Source: Hymenopellis radicata (taxonomy: Eukaryota; Basidiomycota; Agaricomycetes; Agaricales; Physalacriaceae). From it: 16,686 nucleotides of DNA. The notes below the pieces were generated by a model. The model did not search any database and had not been told where the DNA came from. It saw only the letters and a list, made by a program, of their open reading frames with translations. Made by a program: the position numbers and the translations under genes. Shown in pieces: positions 7,168 through 16,686 of the stretch (positions within the stretch are counted from its first letter, which is position 1; the number at the start of each line of letters is the position of its first letter). The stretch spans positions 1-16,686 of the forward strand of contig JADNRX010000984.1 in the NCBI GenBank assembly GCA_015501595.1, read 5' to 3'.

Positions 7168-7680
7168 TTAACGCACTTGAAGGACAACGTTGAACGTCAA
7201 GAAGAGAGACTTGATGTTTAGTGGGTCATCTTCAAAACAATCACTTCGCATATTAGAGAGCACGGCGCGTCCAAAAGGTTCTACAAGTTGCTTTCGCGCA
7301 CAGACCAGCACGGGTAAATTCCCGGATCTGAGAATGTCAGAAGAGATGTGAGTGGTAAGGATCAGTTTAACCGACTCACAGTTCAAAAAAGTCTGAAGGG
7401 TATCGCGGGTGACACCCTTCTCAACGATACTGTATTGACTGGTAATCCTTAGCTTCACCTGGGAGATTTTTCGTACTTTCGCATACGTAAGTGAGTAACG
7501 AGAGCAAGAGAGTGGTAGAATGGTACACCGCCCCGTCTGATCAAGATCTACCACGTTAATATTGAAAAGCCCGTTGGAACCTAGGAAGACCTGTTTGTGA
7601 ATTTGTGCGTACTTTGATCATGATGAGCCACGGAATTAACATACATTTTTGGATAGCCACGTTCGGCTATACGACAAAAT
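7168..7680 (-). CDS. Unrecognised multi-exon protein (3' part)
   Basis: A 141-codon exon (7168-7590) opens after a CAAACAG acceptor and ends at a TGA. A 54-nt GTATGT...ACAG intron (7591-7644) joins it in phase to a 12-codon exon (7645-7680), itself preceded by TTTAG. The large exon reads FLGSNGLFNINVVDLDQTG near its start and contains several cysteines, with no motif I recognise and no membrane segment. The 5' end is not resolved; candidate upstream coding sequence lies at 7700-7990 in changing frames. It might be a complete small gene, a fragment, or a remnant. It is transcribed in the same direction as the dehydrogenase, about 260 bp upstream of that gene's start. Confidence 0.45.
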
Positions 7681-7858
7681 CTAAACAGGGAGAGAGTGTC
7701 ATTTGAGGAAGTCTTGTGTGGCGTCGGGGGAAGGGAAACTGTTCTTATCAGTTGTGAATCTCACAAAAGACGAGAAATGAACACTTCGCAGCAAGGTTCA
7801 GAGATACAGACGCAGTATATAGTCGGACATGGTGGTCGAGAAGCAAGGCCCGGCGTTC

Positions 7859-7874
7859 ATGCCATATATGGCAT
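7859..7874. other. 16-bp perfect palindrome ATGCCATATATGGCAT
   Basis: A perfect dyad with an embedded ATATAT, followed directly by a second small dyad (ATTTCGAAAT, 7873-7882). It lies between coding traces on opposite strands, so it could be a promoter element or a factor-binding site; no further support. Confidence 0.3.
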
Positions 7875-8367
7875 TTCGAAATTCGCACTTCCGTCCTACC
7901 ACCATGACCGACGCCGCCGCCCGCCCCGACAACGACAACCACAGCGACAGGAAGTAAACTGACTGCGGGACCAGGTACGTTTCTAGCAATTCCTTTGTCG
8001 GCGCAGCTCACAGACCCAACAGACGCGCGGCATTTACCGTGCTCTTTAGTGGGACCGTCCTCTTCTAGCTGCTCTAAAGTGCCAACTCGTTTCATTCGTC
8101 AGACCTACCAGGATGGCACTCCACAACGGTTTTAGCAAGAGAATGAGGAGCGGGGACACTCCAGGAAAATATGTTTGCGTATAACTGGGTACGTCGATAG
8201 ACGCCAACACCTACACGCGTCTGATGCGTTTCTCGGTCTTTCCAGATGTCCCAAACTCAGTTACACGGCGTCCATGGCAGATCTCATCGCATCGCTCAGG
8301 CTATGCTGCTTCCAACATATCCCAGCAATGTACGACCATGTCGCTCACCGACGTCTTCTCGCTCGCA

Positions 8368-8503
8368 GCCAGCACGTATGCCTGCTCTGGATTCCCGAGC
8401 CAGACGAAAATCTTCCCAAGTCTGTCGCCAGCAGGGTACCAGCATCGGTGACGTTGGACTACTCAAGGTCGATGAGGGCTTTGATTTCATCGTCAACACA
8501 ATG
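8368..8503 (+). pseudogene. Remnant of an uncharacterised basidiomycete protein family (PEPDENLP...GDVG...FDF)
   Basis: One frame gives CLLWIPEPDENLPK from 8379 to about 8420. The next frame continues from 8423 as QQGTSIGDVGLLKVDEGFDF and FIVN. These two blocks normally sit side by side in a family of hypothetical mushroom proteins that I know only by this pattern. A single missing base near 8421-8423 explains the switch. A CTCGCAG acceptor-like site precedes 8368. Neither flank extends convincingly: downstream to about 8930 all three plus frames stay open by composition, and one contains the L-N-M-D-P segment repeated from 6063-6093. Best read as decayed coding sequence; family function unknown. 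Confidence 0.45.
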
Positions 8504-8824
8504 CGGACCTACGTGCGACCGCCATCACTCTCCTCGACGCGACACTCTCTCACTTCGACCGCAGAATCAAGGCAACGCTCGACAAGCCTCCAATGCTCAA
8601 CATCGCACCACGACTCGCAGGAACTTGGACGCTGAGCCGCTACGGACAGGCGTGCGACATGTCATCTGTACTAAGTGGCGCTATCATCGGTGCTCTTTGC
8701 CTCCATCAACTCGTTCTGGACTTTGACTTCCCCGATCGTGAACGCTGTGGGCTTTCACATCGCCGATCTTTTCAAATGGCGCGTGCGACGGCTTGCTTGC
8801 CTGTTCATGAGCGAGTTGCGAACC

Positions 8825-8855
8825 AAGGATCTACGCGTTCTCAATATGGACCCTG
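8825..8855 (+). repeat. 31-nt segment repeated at 6063-6093
   Basis: It matches 6063-6093 at 27 of 31 positions. Here the frame continues DPAYRTISRP up to a GTGAGT donor-like site at 8879. Confidence 0.4.
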
Positions 8856-8930
8856 CTTACCGCACCATATCACGACCGGTGAGTATGACGCAGTTATAGG
8901 GAACCCCCCGGAATCTCACTTCAACAGATA

Positions 8931-9745
8931 AAGGACGGGATACATCGTACCGTGTTCCAGGATAAATCGCGATCAGACTGGACGTTGTGGACGGTGGGTA
9001 GACAACTCCTCTTGCTCTGCCAACTCTAGTTCAACTGACTATTGCCCGTAGCATGTTCCGACTCGAATACAATCGTGTGGTATAGAGAGGGAGAAATTAC
9101 AGAAGAAACCGTGCTTCTCTTACGCATGTGTCGTAGGACTGAGACGGCACTAAACTGGCCTGAGATCGAATTGTATCAGGGCTGCAGCCAAAGTACTGCA
9201 TAATAATAACTCGGATAACAGTCACTCTTCTACGATTTCTGGAGGCGCTGACAGCAGTTCGAATGTAGAGAAAGATCCATCGACGTATGGACTCGGAGGC
9301 GTATAGTACCGTTACTATTTAGGCCTTGGGGTCGGGTCTAACTTCCTCCGCCAGCTTCTTTGAGGCGACGTCGTCTCTTAGCAAAACAAAACAGGTCAGA
9401 CACGTTTCCCACAAAGAGTTTTTAGCACGTTCACGAGCCTTCTCAGATCCGCTTTTCCTTTTCTATGCCTCACGTGTCGCACCTTTATCGCGAAACAGAC
9501 GTGTAATGAACCCAAAAATCGCGATATTAACATCCTTTTTAACAGGTGTCCTTCTATCGCAGTACAACAAATGCCTTTATGAACGCAGCTCCTACTGGCG
9601 ATCGCCTTCGATCGCCTTTCGGAGCCAACCTGCACCGACGACCTAAACAAAGCCCACATACCTCGCATCTTAAAAGCGCCGCCAAAATTCTCCCAACGCC
9701 ATAACCATTGCATCCCATCCAACACCGCAGAACATCCTTCTCTCC
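8931..9745. other. Gene-free stretch upstream of the lipase
   Basis: No coding region that I can support. The last 50 bases before 9746 are C/T- and A-rich without ATG, as in many fungal 5' leaders. The 106-codon open frame at 9326-9646 has no recognisable motif and overlaps an open frame on the other strand. Confidence 0.5.
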
Positions 9746-11884
9746 ATGCATTCTTCCGGCATCTTCAAAGAGTCCTTCAAGGAGATCAGGCAGCGTCACC
9801 TCGAGGAGCTGGCGGAACTTGACCTCGTCGATCTGCCGCTCGTGCGCAAGCCACGCTCAGGTTACAACGACCTCGTGCAATGGACCAAAGACAGTCAAGC
9901 ACAGATCCAGGCGGGCATCGTGAACCGTAAGTCTTGGACTCGCTATCTGGAGAACAACTAATGAAAACTGTTCCTAGGTGTCTTTGGCGGTGAGACCGGC
10001 TCTCCGATCGACTTCAACAACGCGTTCATGGCGTTCATGGATGTATTTGAGGTGTGCGCTCCTATTGTCTTGTCAAGTTTCCGATTTTGTCTGATTCCAG
10101 GGACAGAGACACGTCTCTCGTCATTCAGGCCGTAGAAACATGGCGACGGGGGAATAAGAGCGGGGCTCTGGAACTGCTCGAACGGTCTACCGCGCAGATT
10201 GACGAACTGGTATGTTGTGTATCTGTGTACAAGCTGCTACTCAACGAGTACCGCCAGGCCGATATGTGGGGAATGAGGTTCATCGTGATTTGTGGTGCGC
10301 GCCGGCTGTACCTGGATGCGACCAAGCGAAAGTTACTCACAGTGCGGTAGATCTCATCGAGAAGCACCCAGATGGACATCACATCATCGTCGGCCCATAC
10401 TGTGGCGCGTTTGTTCCAAAGGATTTCACTGCCAATCCTTTCATAGGTGTCGCATTTAAGGTCTGTCAATATTGTTGAGAGTAGTCTGAAATCTGACCGA
10501 AAGGTAGGGAACCAGCGTTACGGAGGAAGTCATCAACGATCTTCTTGCGACGCTGACCATTCGAGTGCCGGAGCAGTTCCTGTTTGGAGGACAGATCTCG
10601 AGGGGATTCTACTATCCGATGTTTTCGACATATTCCGGGCAGCCCTTTAGTGAACCTTTTAGTACGGCTTTTATTCTTGCTCTGTTGATTTACCTGTAAC
10701 CACGATATTCGTAGCTCTCGTCAAAAAGGCCATTCAAAACATATCCTCGTCGGCGAGCACTACAGTTGTCACGCATGTTACTGTACGTCAATCGTTGCAC
10801 TTACTTGTAATCCGGACTCATGGTGTATTCCCAGGGCCACTCGCTTGGGGCTGCCTACGCGTCGCTGTGCTACGCACAGCTAATGATGGAAGGGACCGGT
10901 ACGGCAAAGGCGCCTCTAGGGGATCTATACACCTTTGGCTCTCCACGTGTCGGCCGCGGGGACTTTGCCATGCCGCTCAAAGCAGCCGTGACTGCGCCCT
11001 GCGGCTCCGCCTGGCGCATCGTAAACGATGGAGACTACGTCACGAAGGTCCCAGCCTCGCCGCCGTGGCCGTTCTCCAGAGATCCGTTCATCCACGTCGA
11101 TGCGCCGTACACTATTTACCAGAACGCGAAGCCTGTGCCTGGTCGTTCAGAGATTGGGACCCACCCAACGTGGGCGATTCCTACGCCATGGAAGCCACAC
11201 GGTATGTGTTATTTCAGCAGTACAAGAAAAGTTAATTAACGTGATTTTGTCAGAAACTGACGAGTACTATAAGTCGCTGACGTTCGCCACGACGGGTAGA
11301 CGCCTCTCCGGATATGATGATCTCCAGATGGCTGTGGGTGTCCTGGGAGGTGTCGATTACTTCAAGCATGCAGCATCACGCTCTGTGGACCACCGTCTTG
11401 TGGACTCAGTCAAGCTGCAGGACTTTGCAGTCACTTCGACGCAGTGCGCTTTCTCGATTGACAGCGTCGACCAATGCGCCCGAGGCATGTTCCAGGTGGG
11501 TTCGCTGGTTGGCGAGATCACGGCCTGGGGGGATGCGACAGGCATTGTCCCGGACAGCGTGACGTGGTACTGCAACTCGCTGAAGGATTTGTACGGCATG
11601 AATACGCGATGCGTTTTCCGGGTGACGAGCCCGAAGGTGGTCAATGTAGTCTTCGTAGCTGATGGCGTTGCCGTAGCCGCTGCGGTGGTCACTACGAAGT
11701 CTGAAGTCCAGGACGTGCACCTCGAGGGAATGTGTACGTGGGAGTAAGTGTTATCCACAGCTCTTCCTTTGGCGATTCTGACCTTTGATGTAGATTCGCT
11801 GCTACACCCCTCGTTGAGAAAGTATCTGAGGAATGGAGGGAGGCTACGGAGGTGCTATTCGAGAAACTATTTACGAATGCGTAG
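9746..11884 (+). CDS. Class 3 lipase family protein (alpha/beta hydrolase), ten exons
   Basis: Predicted to hydrolyse acyl esters (triacylglycerol-type lipase fold). Deduced exons are 9746-9926, 9978-10053, 10101-10209, 10258-10294, 10333-10460, 10508-10649, 10715-10782, 10835-11201, 11254-11743 and 11794-11884. All introns are GT-AG and all phases agree, giving about 562 residues. The nucleophile elbow GHSLG falls at residues 248-252 (Ser250), followed by TFGSPRVG. Asp314 in NDGDYVTKVP and His369 in PWKPHE are the likely remaining catalytic residues. Upstream, IVGPYCGAF and VAFKGTS are the strand and oxyanion region of this group. There is no signal peptide, so it is probably intracellular. 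The intron at 10295-10332 would be only 38 nt and is the weakest joint. Stopping at TAA 11745 instead of splicing would lose the last 30 residues. Confidence 0.92.
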
Positions 11885-12126
11885 ATGGGATGTTCAAGGT
11901 CAAAACCAAAATGTGGTTGTGTAAATGTGAATTCAAAGGATGGTTGATATCTCGTTCGCGTGATGGTGTTAATAAAAGACTGACCTGTGTTCAACATTTC
12001 GCAGCCTCATTCTTGCACGTCCAATTTCGACCGCGAAGTCTGAAGACAATTTCCGTGCTATGGAGGGGAACACTGTGTTCAAAGAGAAACAGTTACATAT
12101 ACAGCAGAATAAATAGTAGCAATCGA
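11885..12126. other. Intergenic region between convergent genes
   Basis: It lies between the stop of the lipase and that of the Cys/His-rich gene. It is A/T-rich with AATAAA-like words (for example AATAAAAG near 11970 and GAATAAATAG near 12108), plausible 3'-end signals for one or both genes. Confidence 0.4.
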
Positions 12127-13022
12127 TCAAACTAATTCGCCTAGTGACAGCCTCAGCGCCAACTTCTCCGCCTTCAAAACCTCCAGAATCGCCCCACACT
12201 CCTCCTTGTGTCTGTTCCATTCACGCAATCGCATCAGGCTCGGCTTCTCCAGTGAAAAGCAGATTCTCTCGTCACATCCGTTGCAGGTGAAACAGACATC
12301 GATAATCGACTCTTGGTCGATCCAACGATCGGCGCGCATCCATCGTTCTCTGCCAGGGCATATTGGTGGCGCCTGCGGGGACTCGCCAAAGGTCTGCTTC
12401 AACCGTTCTAGGCGCAGCCGACGCTGCCCTTGTGCTCGAGCGACTGTTCGCGATGATCTAAATACCAGTTAGCATTGTAGCCTGAGAGCAAGAAGAATCC
12501 GAGGCTGACTCACTTTAAGACGGGTCGAACTGCTGAAGAGCGGTGTTTCCTCCGTCCGCTTTCTCTCCGCTCTCGCAATTCGGTGGTCCCGCCCCATCTA
12601 AACTGTTTCTGCATGGGAGAATTTGTTTGACGTATCCCGGTCTCTAGTTTGGAGAAAACTTGAACGGGGCCGGGGTTCGTCGGTGCTGGTGGGAATATAC
12701 TAGTGTGCTTCGAGGCGAGATGCGCGAAAATGGGTTTCGGGGCATCGGGGATGGGGTATTCAGCAAGAGGCTTGCCCTGCGGCATCTCCGCTGGTTTGAA
12801 GGCTGGCAAAGTCGCATGCGTCGTCGTCTTTGGGAAACCTTGGAAGGCCTTTTCTCGAACGAGTGGCTTGCCGCGTATGTGGAGGGGGGCAGTCCTTTTC
12901 TCGAACGAGTGGTATGTGGAGGGGCAGGCCTTTTCTCGAACGAGGGGCTTACCGCGAATTTGGAGAGGGGCGGTCGTCATTGTTGGGGAAGAGTCGAGTC
13001 GAGTTGAGACAATGATGCCCAC
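12127..13022 (-). CDS. Cys/His-rich putative zinc-binding protein with an internal repeat
   Basis: There are two exons on the minus strand, 12514-13022 and 12127-12457. They are joined by a 56-nt intron with a GTGAGT donor, a GCTAAC branch site and a TTTAG acceptor, giving about 279 residues. The N-terminal two thirds is basic, Pro/Lys-rich and low in hydrophobic residues, with two in-frame copies of IRGKPLVREKA. The C-terminal exon carries Cys225-x2-Cys228-x2-Cys231 and then Trp250-x2-His253-x3-Cys257. This W..H...C pattern is frequent in hypothetical proteins of mushroom fungi and probably binds zinc, with a DNA- or RNA-binding role possible. A charged helix (EVLKAEKLALRLSLGE) closes the protein. 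The ATG at 13022 is chosen as the most upstream in frame; the Met at residue 15 is an alternative. Function not recognised. Confidence 0.68.
12849..12964. repeat. Three-copy tandem repeat inside the Cys/His-rich gene
   Basis: CTTTTCTCGAACGAG begins at 12849, 12895 and 12930, so the spacings are 46 and 35 nt. The middle unit lacks about 11 nt (GGCTTGCCGCG in the first copy), so it is read in a different frame from the outer two. The total offset of 81 nt restores the frame. This shows recent duplication followed by an indel. Confidence 0.8.
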
Positions 13023-13259
13023 ACTAAGTATTTAAGTGGAATAACACACGTGATGGCGTTGTTTGTATTGTTCGCTCTTTTTGGATACTATCATGGCGGT
13101 GTGAGAGATGCGCCCGTCTTTCCTAACTTAACAGACACCTCTGACGAGGGGTTGCAACAGCTGATAGTCGATGGCTACCTCGCCCTGCCATGTTATCTCA
13201 TTTTGGATACTGAAGCGAGACGCTGATGCGCCTGTACCACCCAAATAAGGTCAAGTCGG

Positions 13260-13920
13260 GTGGAGGCAGAAGACAATGATGGCTCAATCATTCGCAGGCA
13301 CCCATTTACTTCTCATTTCGGGAGCGAGAGTGACTGCCAATACGTTTTGTACTCTGGTTCTGACCACGTCGTGCCCGCCGCTCTCGCCACTGTGCTCTCC
13401 GACGCCGAGCCTCTTTCCACGATGAACCCGGGCGTATTCCGTTCACAGCGCTCAGCAGAGGCGCCGATGGACTTTCAGTTTACAAATCGGCCAAGCAGCA
13501 CGCTGACGCCGACGTGGGCCTCTGGCGACTCCGGCACATATGCCTGATGATTTCACAGGTGAGGACTCTGATGACGAGAAGGGCGAGGGAGATGATGAGG
13601 ATGAGCTAGACGACGACGACGACGCCGCCATGGACGCCTTGCGGGATTTCGAAGAGGAGAATGATATATTTCATTTTCTTGACGACGGACGTTCCTGTAT
13701 GCCCTGTCTTCGTCAACTTTTTGAACGCTCGCTCGGCAACGATCTTGAATGGATGGTATTTCTTGGAGCACTATCGAATGCACTCCGCGCTACACGTATC
13801 GGTAAGCAAGATTCAAAATATTCTTTAAAGGACTCTTGAACTGACCGTGACTCAGCATTCGTCAACGGGATCGCGGCGTACAATTCCTTTCCCTTGTCGA
13901 CAAGGCCTTTGAACAACCCG
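13260..13920 (+). CDS. Hypothetical protein with acidic tract, possibly frameshifted
   Basis: One frame (from 13260, no ATG at its start) runs to a TGA at 13545-13547. A second frame, from an ATG at 13540, encodes PDDFTGEDSDDEKG, a run of Asp/Glu (about 13560-13625) and then FHFLDDGRSCMPCLRQLFERSLG. A one-base shift near 13540 would join them; otherwise they are two short genes or exons. The second frame continues through two well-formed introns (13802-13855 with a CTGAC branch, and 13921-13979 with an ACTAAT branch) in matching phase. The continuation beyond 13856 is antisense to another good reading frame and is uncertain. No family recognised; the acidic tract suggests a nuclear or chromatin-associated protein, as inference only. 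Confidence 0.42.
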
Positions 13921-14414
13921 GTAAGCACGCCTTGCTTGTTATTACCTGATTTCTGGACTAATTCTCGGGTGCCCGTTAGGTCCTTCGCTTCGACCGCTGC
14001 CTTCACCGCCTCCGGACCGTAACAGCGAGATGCATTGAGGCGCAACGACTTGCTGGACGTCTTAGTATCAAGAGTCGTCATATTCCGAGTGGCCAGACCG
14101 CCACACATGCAACAGGTAAATGCTTCATGTGGAACATTGGTCCCCTTCTCAGTGTCCTTGTAGATAATCTTGGACTCGGCCTCGAAGAACCATAAATTGC
14201 GGAGTGCAAGTTCCTTTTTTTCGCCGCTGGAAAAAGCATTACTGATGATCTAGGAAAACATCGGGCAACATACATTGAGCCTCGGGCGCTGAATCATTGT
14301 CGGCGATGTTGGTTGCTTTAGGCAGACTCGCCATGTCGACGTTGTGGGCCTTCTTTGCTTTTTTCTTGGCGTGGCCCGTCTTCATTTTTTCCTTGGACTT
14401 GTCCTCTTCACGAG
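13713..14414 (-). CDS. Hypothetical lysine-rich protein with a CxxCxxC-like motif, possibly frameshifted
   Basis: On the minus strand a 514-nt exon (13713-14226) encodes LRNLWFFEAESKIIYKDTEK, then CCMCGGLATRN and a long charged stretch. A 47-nt GTATGT...TTCCAG intron (14227-14273) leads back to an exon (14274-14414) encoding a Lys-rich segment (K-T-G-H-A-K-K-K-A-K-K) with ATGs at 14385 and 14334. Spliced as drawn the phases miss by one base. An eighth A in the A7 run at 14215-14221 would fix it, so this is either a homopolymer error or a real frameshift. It overlaps the plus-strand acidic gene over about 200 nt. No family recognised. Confidence 0.4.
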
Positions 14415-14826
14415 CTGGACAGCTGTTAACACAATACTGCTGATAGACGGTAGTCGTTTTGTTAGAAGATCAAATGGCACCATTAGTATGGAGTTGGATG
14501 TTGAACAACTTGAACGTGGCAAATGAAGCGATATCCTGGAAGAATTCAATTCCACGTATGCGATGTAAATAACGATATCGCACGTATTGTGGAAACCCTT
14601 TTAACTTGAACCAGAGGGCAGAGAGCAGGGAGGCCGTGAGAGAAACAGATTGAAGGCGATCACGTCACCTGATGTGACACGTCGCGTCTTTGCTGCCAAC
14701 GTCGACCAGAACCATTTCTGCGAGACCGTTTCGTACATTCCTTTGAGTGCCACAAAAGTTTCAGAATACCGCGATGTGAGTTTGATGTGTTTTGAGGGTG
14801 CACAAACTTACATTTCTCTACTCTAG
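14415..14826. other. Region upstream of the F-box gene, candidate 5' exon
   Basis: A plus-strand frame open from about 14600 to 14775 ends at a GTGAGT donor that joins in phase, across a 51-nt intron (14776-14826), to the F-box frame. It contains no ATG. It is either an internal exon with a further start exon, a 5' untranslated exon, or a sign that the gene lost its start. Confidence 0.35.
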
Positions 14827-16686
14827 GTCGTCATCGGACATAGAAAACCTTCCAAAATTTCCACAATCCTATCCTATCTCCACACAGCAGGCATCCCTTC
14901 TTCCTTTACTCCAACGTCTCTCCTCTACGAATGCGCCAGCGACTCTTCAAGAAGAGTTGATGGTCCAGAATGGCGTCATTCGTTTGACTCTCCCCTCTCA
15001 GAACTTGACCTGAGAACAGCGCAACTCCGGGATGAGTTGGCTCTTCTAGAGGAGCACCAAAAGGATATACGAAATTTACAGAGTCAGTTTGATGCGACCA
15101 CTTCGCTGGTTCGCAGCATTCCACCGGAGGTACTGCAAGAGATATTCTCTGCCTATCTCCAACTCGCCCCGAAGACCTCCGTCTTCGACATTACGAAGGG
15201 CCCATGGGTTCTGTGCCGTGTATGCACAAAATGGCGTGCCGTGATGTACTCGTGTAGCGCCCTTTGGACAGTCAGCCTCATTGGCATTAGTGTGCGGAAG
15301 GCAGATAGACTTCGAGATCCCATGGCACTGTTGAAGTGCTTCTTGGAAAGAACGGGAGGCACTCGCGACATCCGCTTCTCCACCATCGTCTCCGTCTTTT
15401 TACCCCAATTCCCCGATGTTCTGGTTGAAGAGCTCCTCAGCATCCTCATTAGCATTTCTCCACGGTGGAGGGATGCGAAGTTCTCTTATTTCTCGTTCAG
15501 TTCACTTGCCCCGCTATCCGCCATTCGCGGTCGTCTGCAACGTCTACGAAGCCTCAGGCTCGCATTCCGGCCCGGAGAGCTGGACACTGAAACTCGCGTC
15601 ACCTTCTTTGATACCGCGCTGGAACTGGAGGAGCTCCGGTTCGCGGGCCTCGAGATTGTGAACTTTCAGCTCCCGGGATACTCTCAACTTCGGACGGTGG
15701 TTGACCAAACATGTCGCGACATCCGTGATTCCCCACTCCACGCGGTTGACATTCTGCGAGAGTGCCCCAATCTTCGGTCGCTTGCGACGGATCCTGGGCA
15801 TTGGCGTGCCTCTATTTGGCACAACACAGAACGAATAACCCACTCGACACTCACATCATTGAGGACCTCCGACATCGATCTTCTCGGCGCCTTGATTCTG
15901 CCCAACCTCATCGAGCTGGAAATTATCCCGCCCGAGACGTACAGCGAAGATACGAACTTGGTTCAGGTGGCCCTGTACATCGTTATGCTACTACGCATTT
16001 CAAAATGTGGGCTTCAAGTTCTAAAGCTCACCGACTGTGAGCTTTTCGGCTACGAACTTGACAGTCTGCTTCCTCTCATGCCCGATCTAATCGAGCTGCA
16101 CATCTGTTATACTCCACCACTCGAGCAGTGCTTTCCACCGCCAGATCTTGCTATGGAAAAGCTCATATCTATGTTGCGCGCCACCACTGATGATGCCAAC
16201 TCGGAGGACGAAGATTCAGAATCCTCCGACTCCGAGGGTCTGAGGCGATTCAGAGTCGTCACGTTCTGATGCTGAGGACTCGGAGCTGTCTGATCAGGAT
16301 TCGAATTCTGAGGATGGGCCGAATGCTGCGGACGCCGGCCCAGTTCATCGAAACTGCTCCCTTCGACGATGCTGATGCGAATCAGATCAGAAATTCCCAT
16401 CTACACAATGCTTCCCAAGTTAGCAGTGTTCTGCTATAGTGACTTGGGAAGTTCAAAGCCGCTCATTTCGTGGATGCCCACTTCCTCAACCTGCTTAAAT
16501 TACGCCAGCGGTATGGTGCTGGATTCAAGAGGGTGCGCATAGAGTATAACTCTCGTACTTCCCCGCGGTTGTTCCCCTGGGATACCAACGGACTGGACGA
16601 GTTGAGAGAGCTGAAGCGCGCGGGATTGGACATCTCTATTTCAAAAAACCACATCTCAACGAACCTGCTTTCAACCTCGTCTAAGT
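14827..16686 (+). CDS. F-box protein with leucine-rich C-terminal half, runs off the right edge
   Basis: F-box proteins are substrate receptors of SCF ubiquitin ligases; the F-box binds Skp1. The frame is open from a CTCTAG acceptor (14826) to a TGA at 16267-16269. A coiled-coil-like segment (ELDLRTAQLRDELALLEE, about 15005-15060) precedes the F-box, which begins IPPEVLQEIF at 15118 and includes WVLCRVCTKWRAV. Leucine-rich stretches follow to about 16100. Near 16190-16240 comes an acidic Ser/Glu/Asp run; the acidic character then continues in a second frame, and a third frame from 16452 encodes AHFLNLLKLRQRYGAGF and on to the window end, a usual tail for this family. Thus the 3' part needs introns or carries frameshifts. 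No in-frame ATG lies upstream of the F-box in this exon, so the start is unresolved. It could be a pseudogene. Confidence 0.8.
16411..16451. repeat. Hairpin within the F-box gene
   Basis: Outer arms CTTCCCAAGT (16411-16420) and ACTTGGGAAG (16442-16451) enclose inner arms TAGCAG and CTGCTA (16421-16426/16431-16436). The hairpin contains TAG and TGA in the frame that is otherwise open from about 16350 to the window end. Confidence 0.8.

Noticed and set aside
8175..8726. 183-codon plus-strand frame as one intact gene
   Set aside because: The conserved family blocks switch frame near 8421, and the rest of this frame resembles no protein.
9326..9646. 106-codon frame upstream of the lipase
   Set aside because: No motif, no splice context, and the opposite strand is equally open.
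11357..11758. Minus-strand frames of 104-133 codons
   Set aside because: Antisense to lipase exon 9, which is in phase with the rest of that gene.
14344..14526. Hydrophobic 60-codon plus-strand frame resembling a membrane peptide
   Set aside because: Antisense to a Lys-rich minus-strand segment; AAA/AAG codons read backward give Phe/Leu.

Overview
The window looks like a gene-poor, transposon-marked stretch of a filamentous basidiomycete (Agaricomycete) genome. Genes are broken by many short GT-AG introns, most of 47-65 nt. Recognisable families are those expanded in mushroom-forming fungi: an F-box/LRR-like protein, a class 3 lipase, NmrA-like and short-chain dehydrogenase proteins, and a fungal kinase fragment. 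No tRNA, rRNA, CRISPR or bacterial operon structure was seen.

Layout, left to right. Positions 104-1181 are a non-autonomous hAT-type DNA transposon with 18-bp terminal inverted repeats (TIRs) and a perfect 8-bp target duplication, inserted in a small minisatellite. Positions 1190-2640 hold no gene I can recognise, apart from a GC-rich repeat cluster near 2.4-2.5 kb. Positions 2876-5423 (+) are an NmrA-like gene, disabled by an in-frame TGA in its conserved E-R-G-G-E motif and carrying a second hAT element (3635-4865) inside intron 3. Removing the element plus one target copy leaves a normal 59-nt intron. Then come a frameshifted kinase C-terminal fragment (5534-5790, -), an intact two-exon short-chain dehydrogenase (6110-6907, -), an unrecognised multi-exon gene (7168-7680, -), and decayed coding sequence (about 8.37-8.9 kb). 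A ten-exon class 3 lipase follows (9746-11884, +), then a Cys/His-rich protein with an internal repeat (12127-13022, -), two overlapping hypothetical genes on opposite strands (13260-14414), and an F-box gene running off the right edge (14827-16686, +).

The most unusual signal is in the two hAT elements. Their subterminal repeats are built from unrelated palindromic motifs, yet both share one plan: palindrome-rich ends, a 26-bp perfect palindrome near the right end, and an interior ladder of consecutive hairpins between short conserved anchors. At the distal anchor both have a hairpin of identical geometry (6-bp stem, 4-nt loop, 1-nt spacer, then TTGAAGAGCGG) whose stem sequence differs completely. 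This suggests the structure, not the sequence, is maintained.

The host genes do not form a pathway. NmrA-like and short-chain dehydrogenase proteins both bind NAD(P) through Rossmann folds, but nothing here ties them together. Several loci (NmrA, kinase, 8.4 kb fragment, perhaps F-box and 14 kb genes) carry frame-breaking changes, consistent with a decaying, transposon-visited region.
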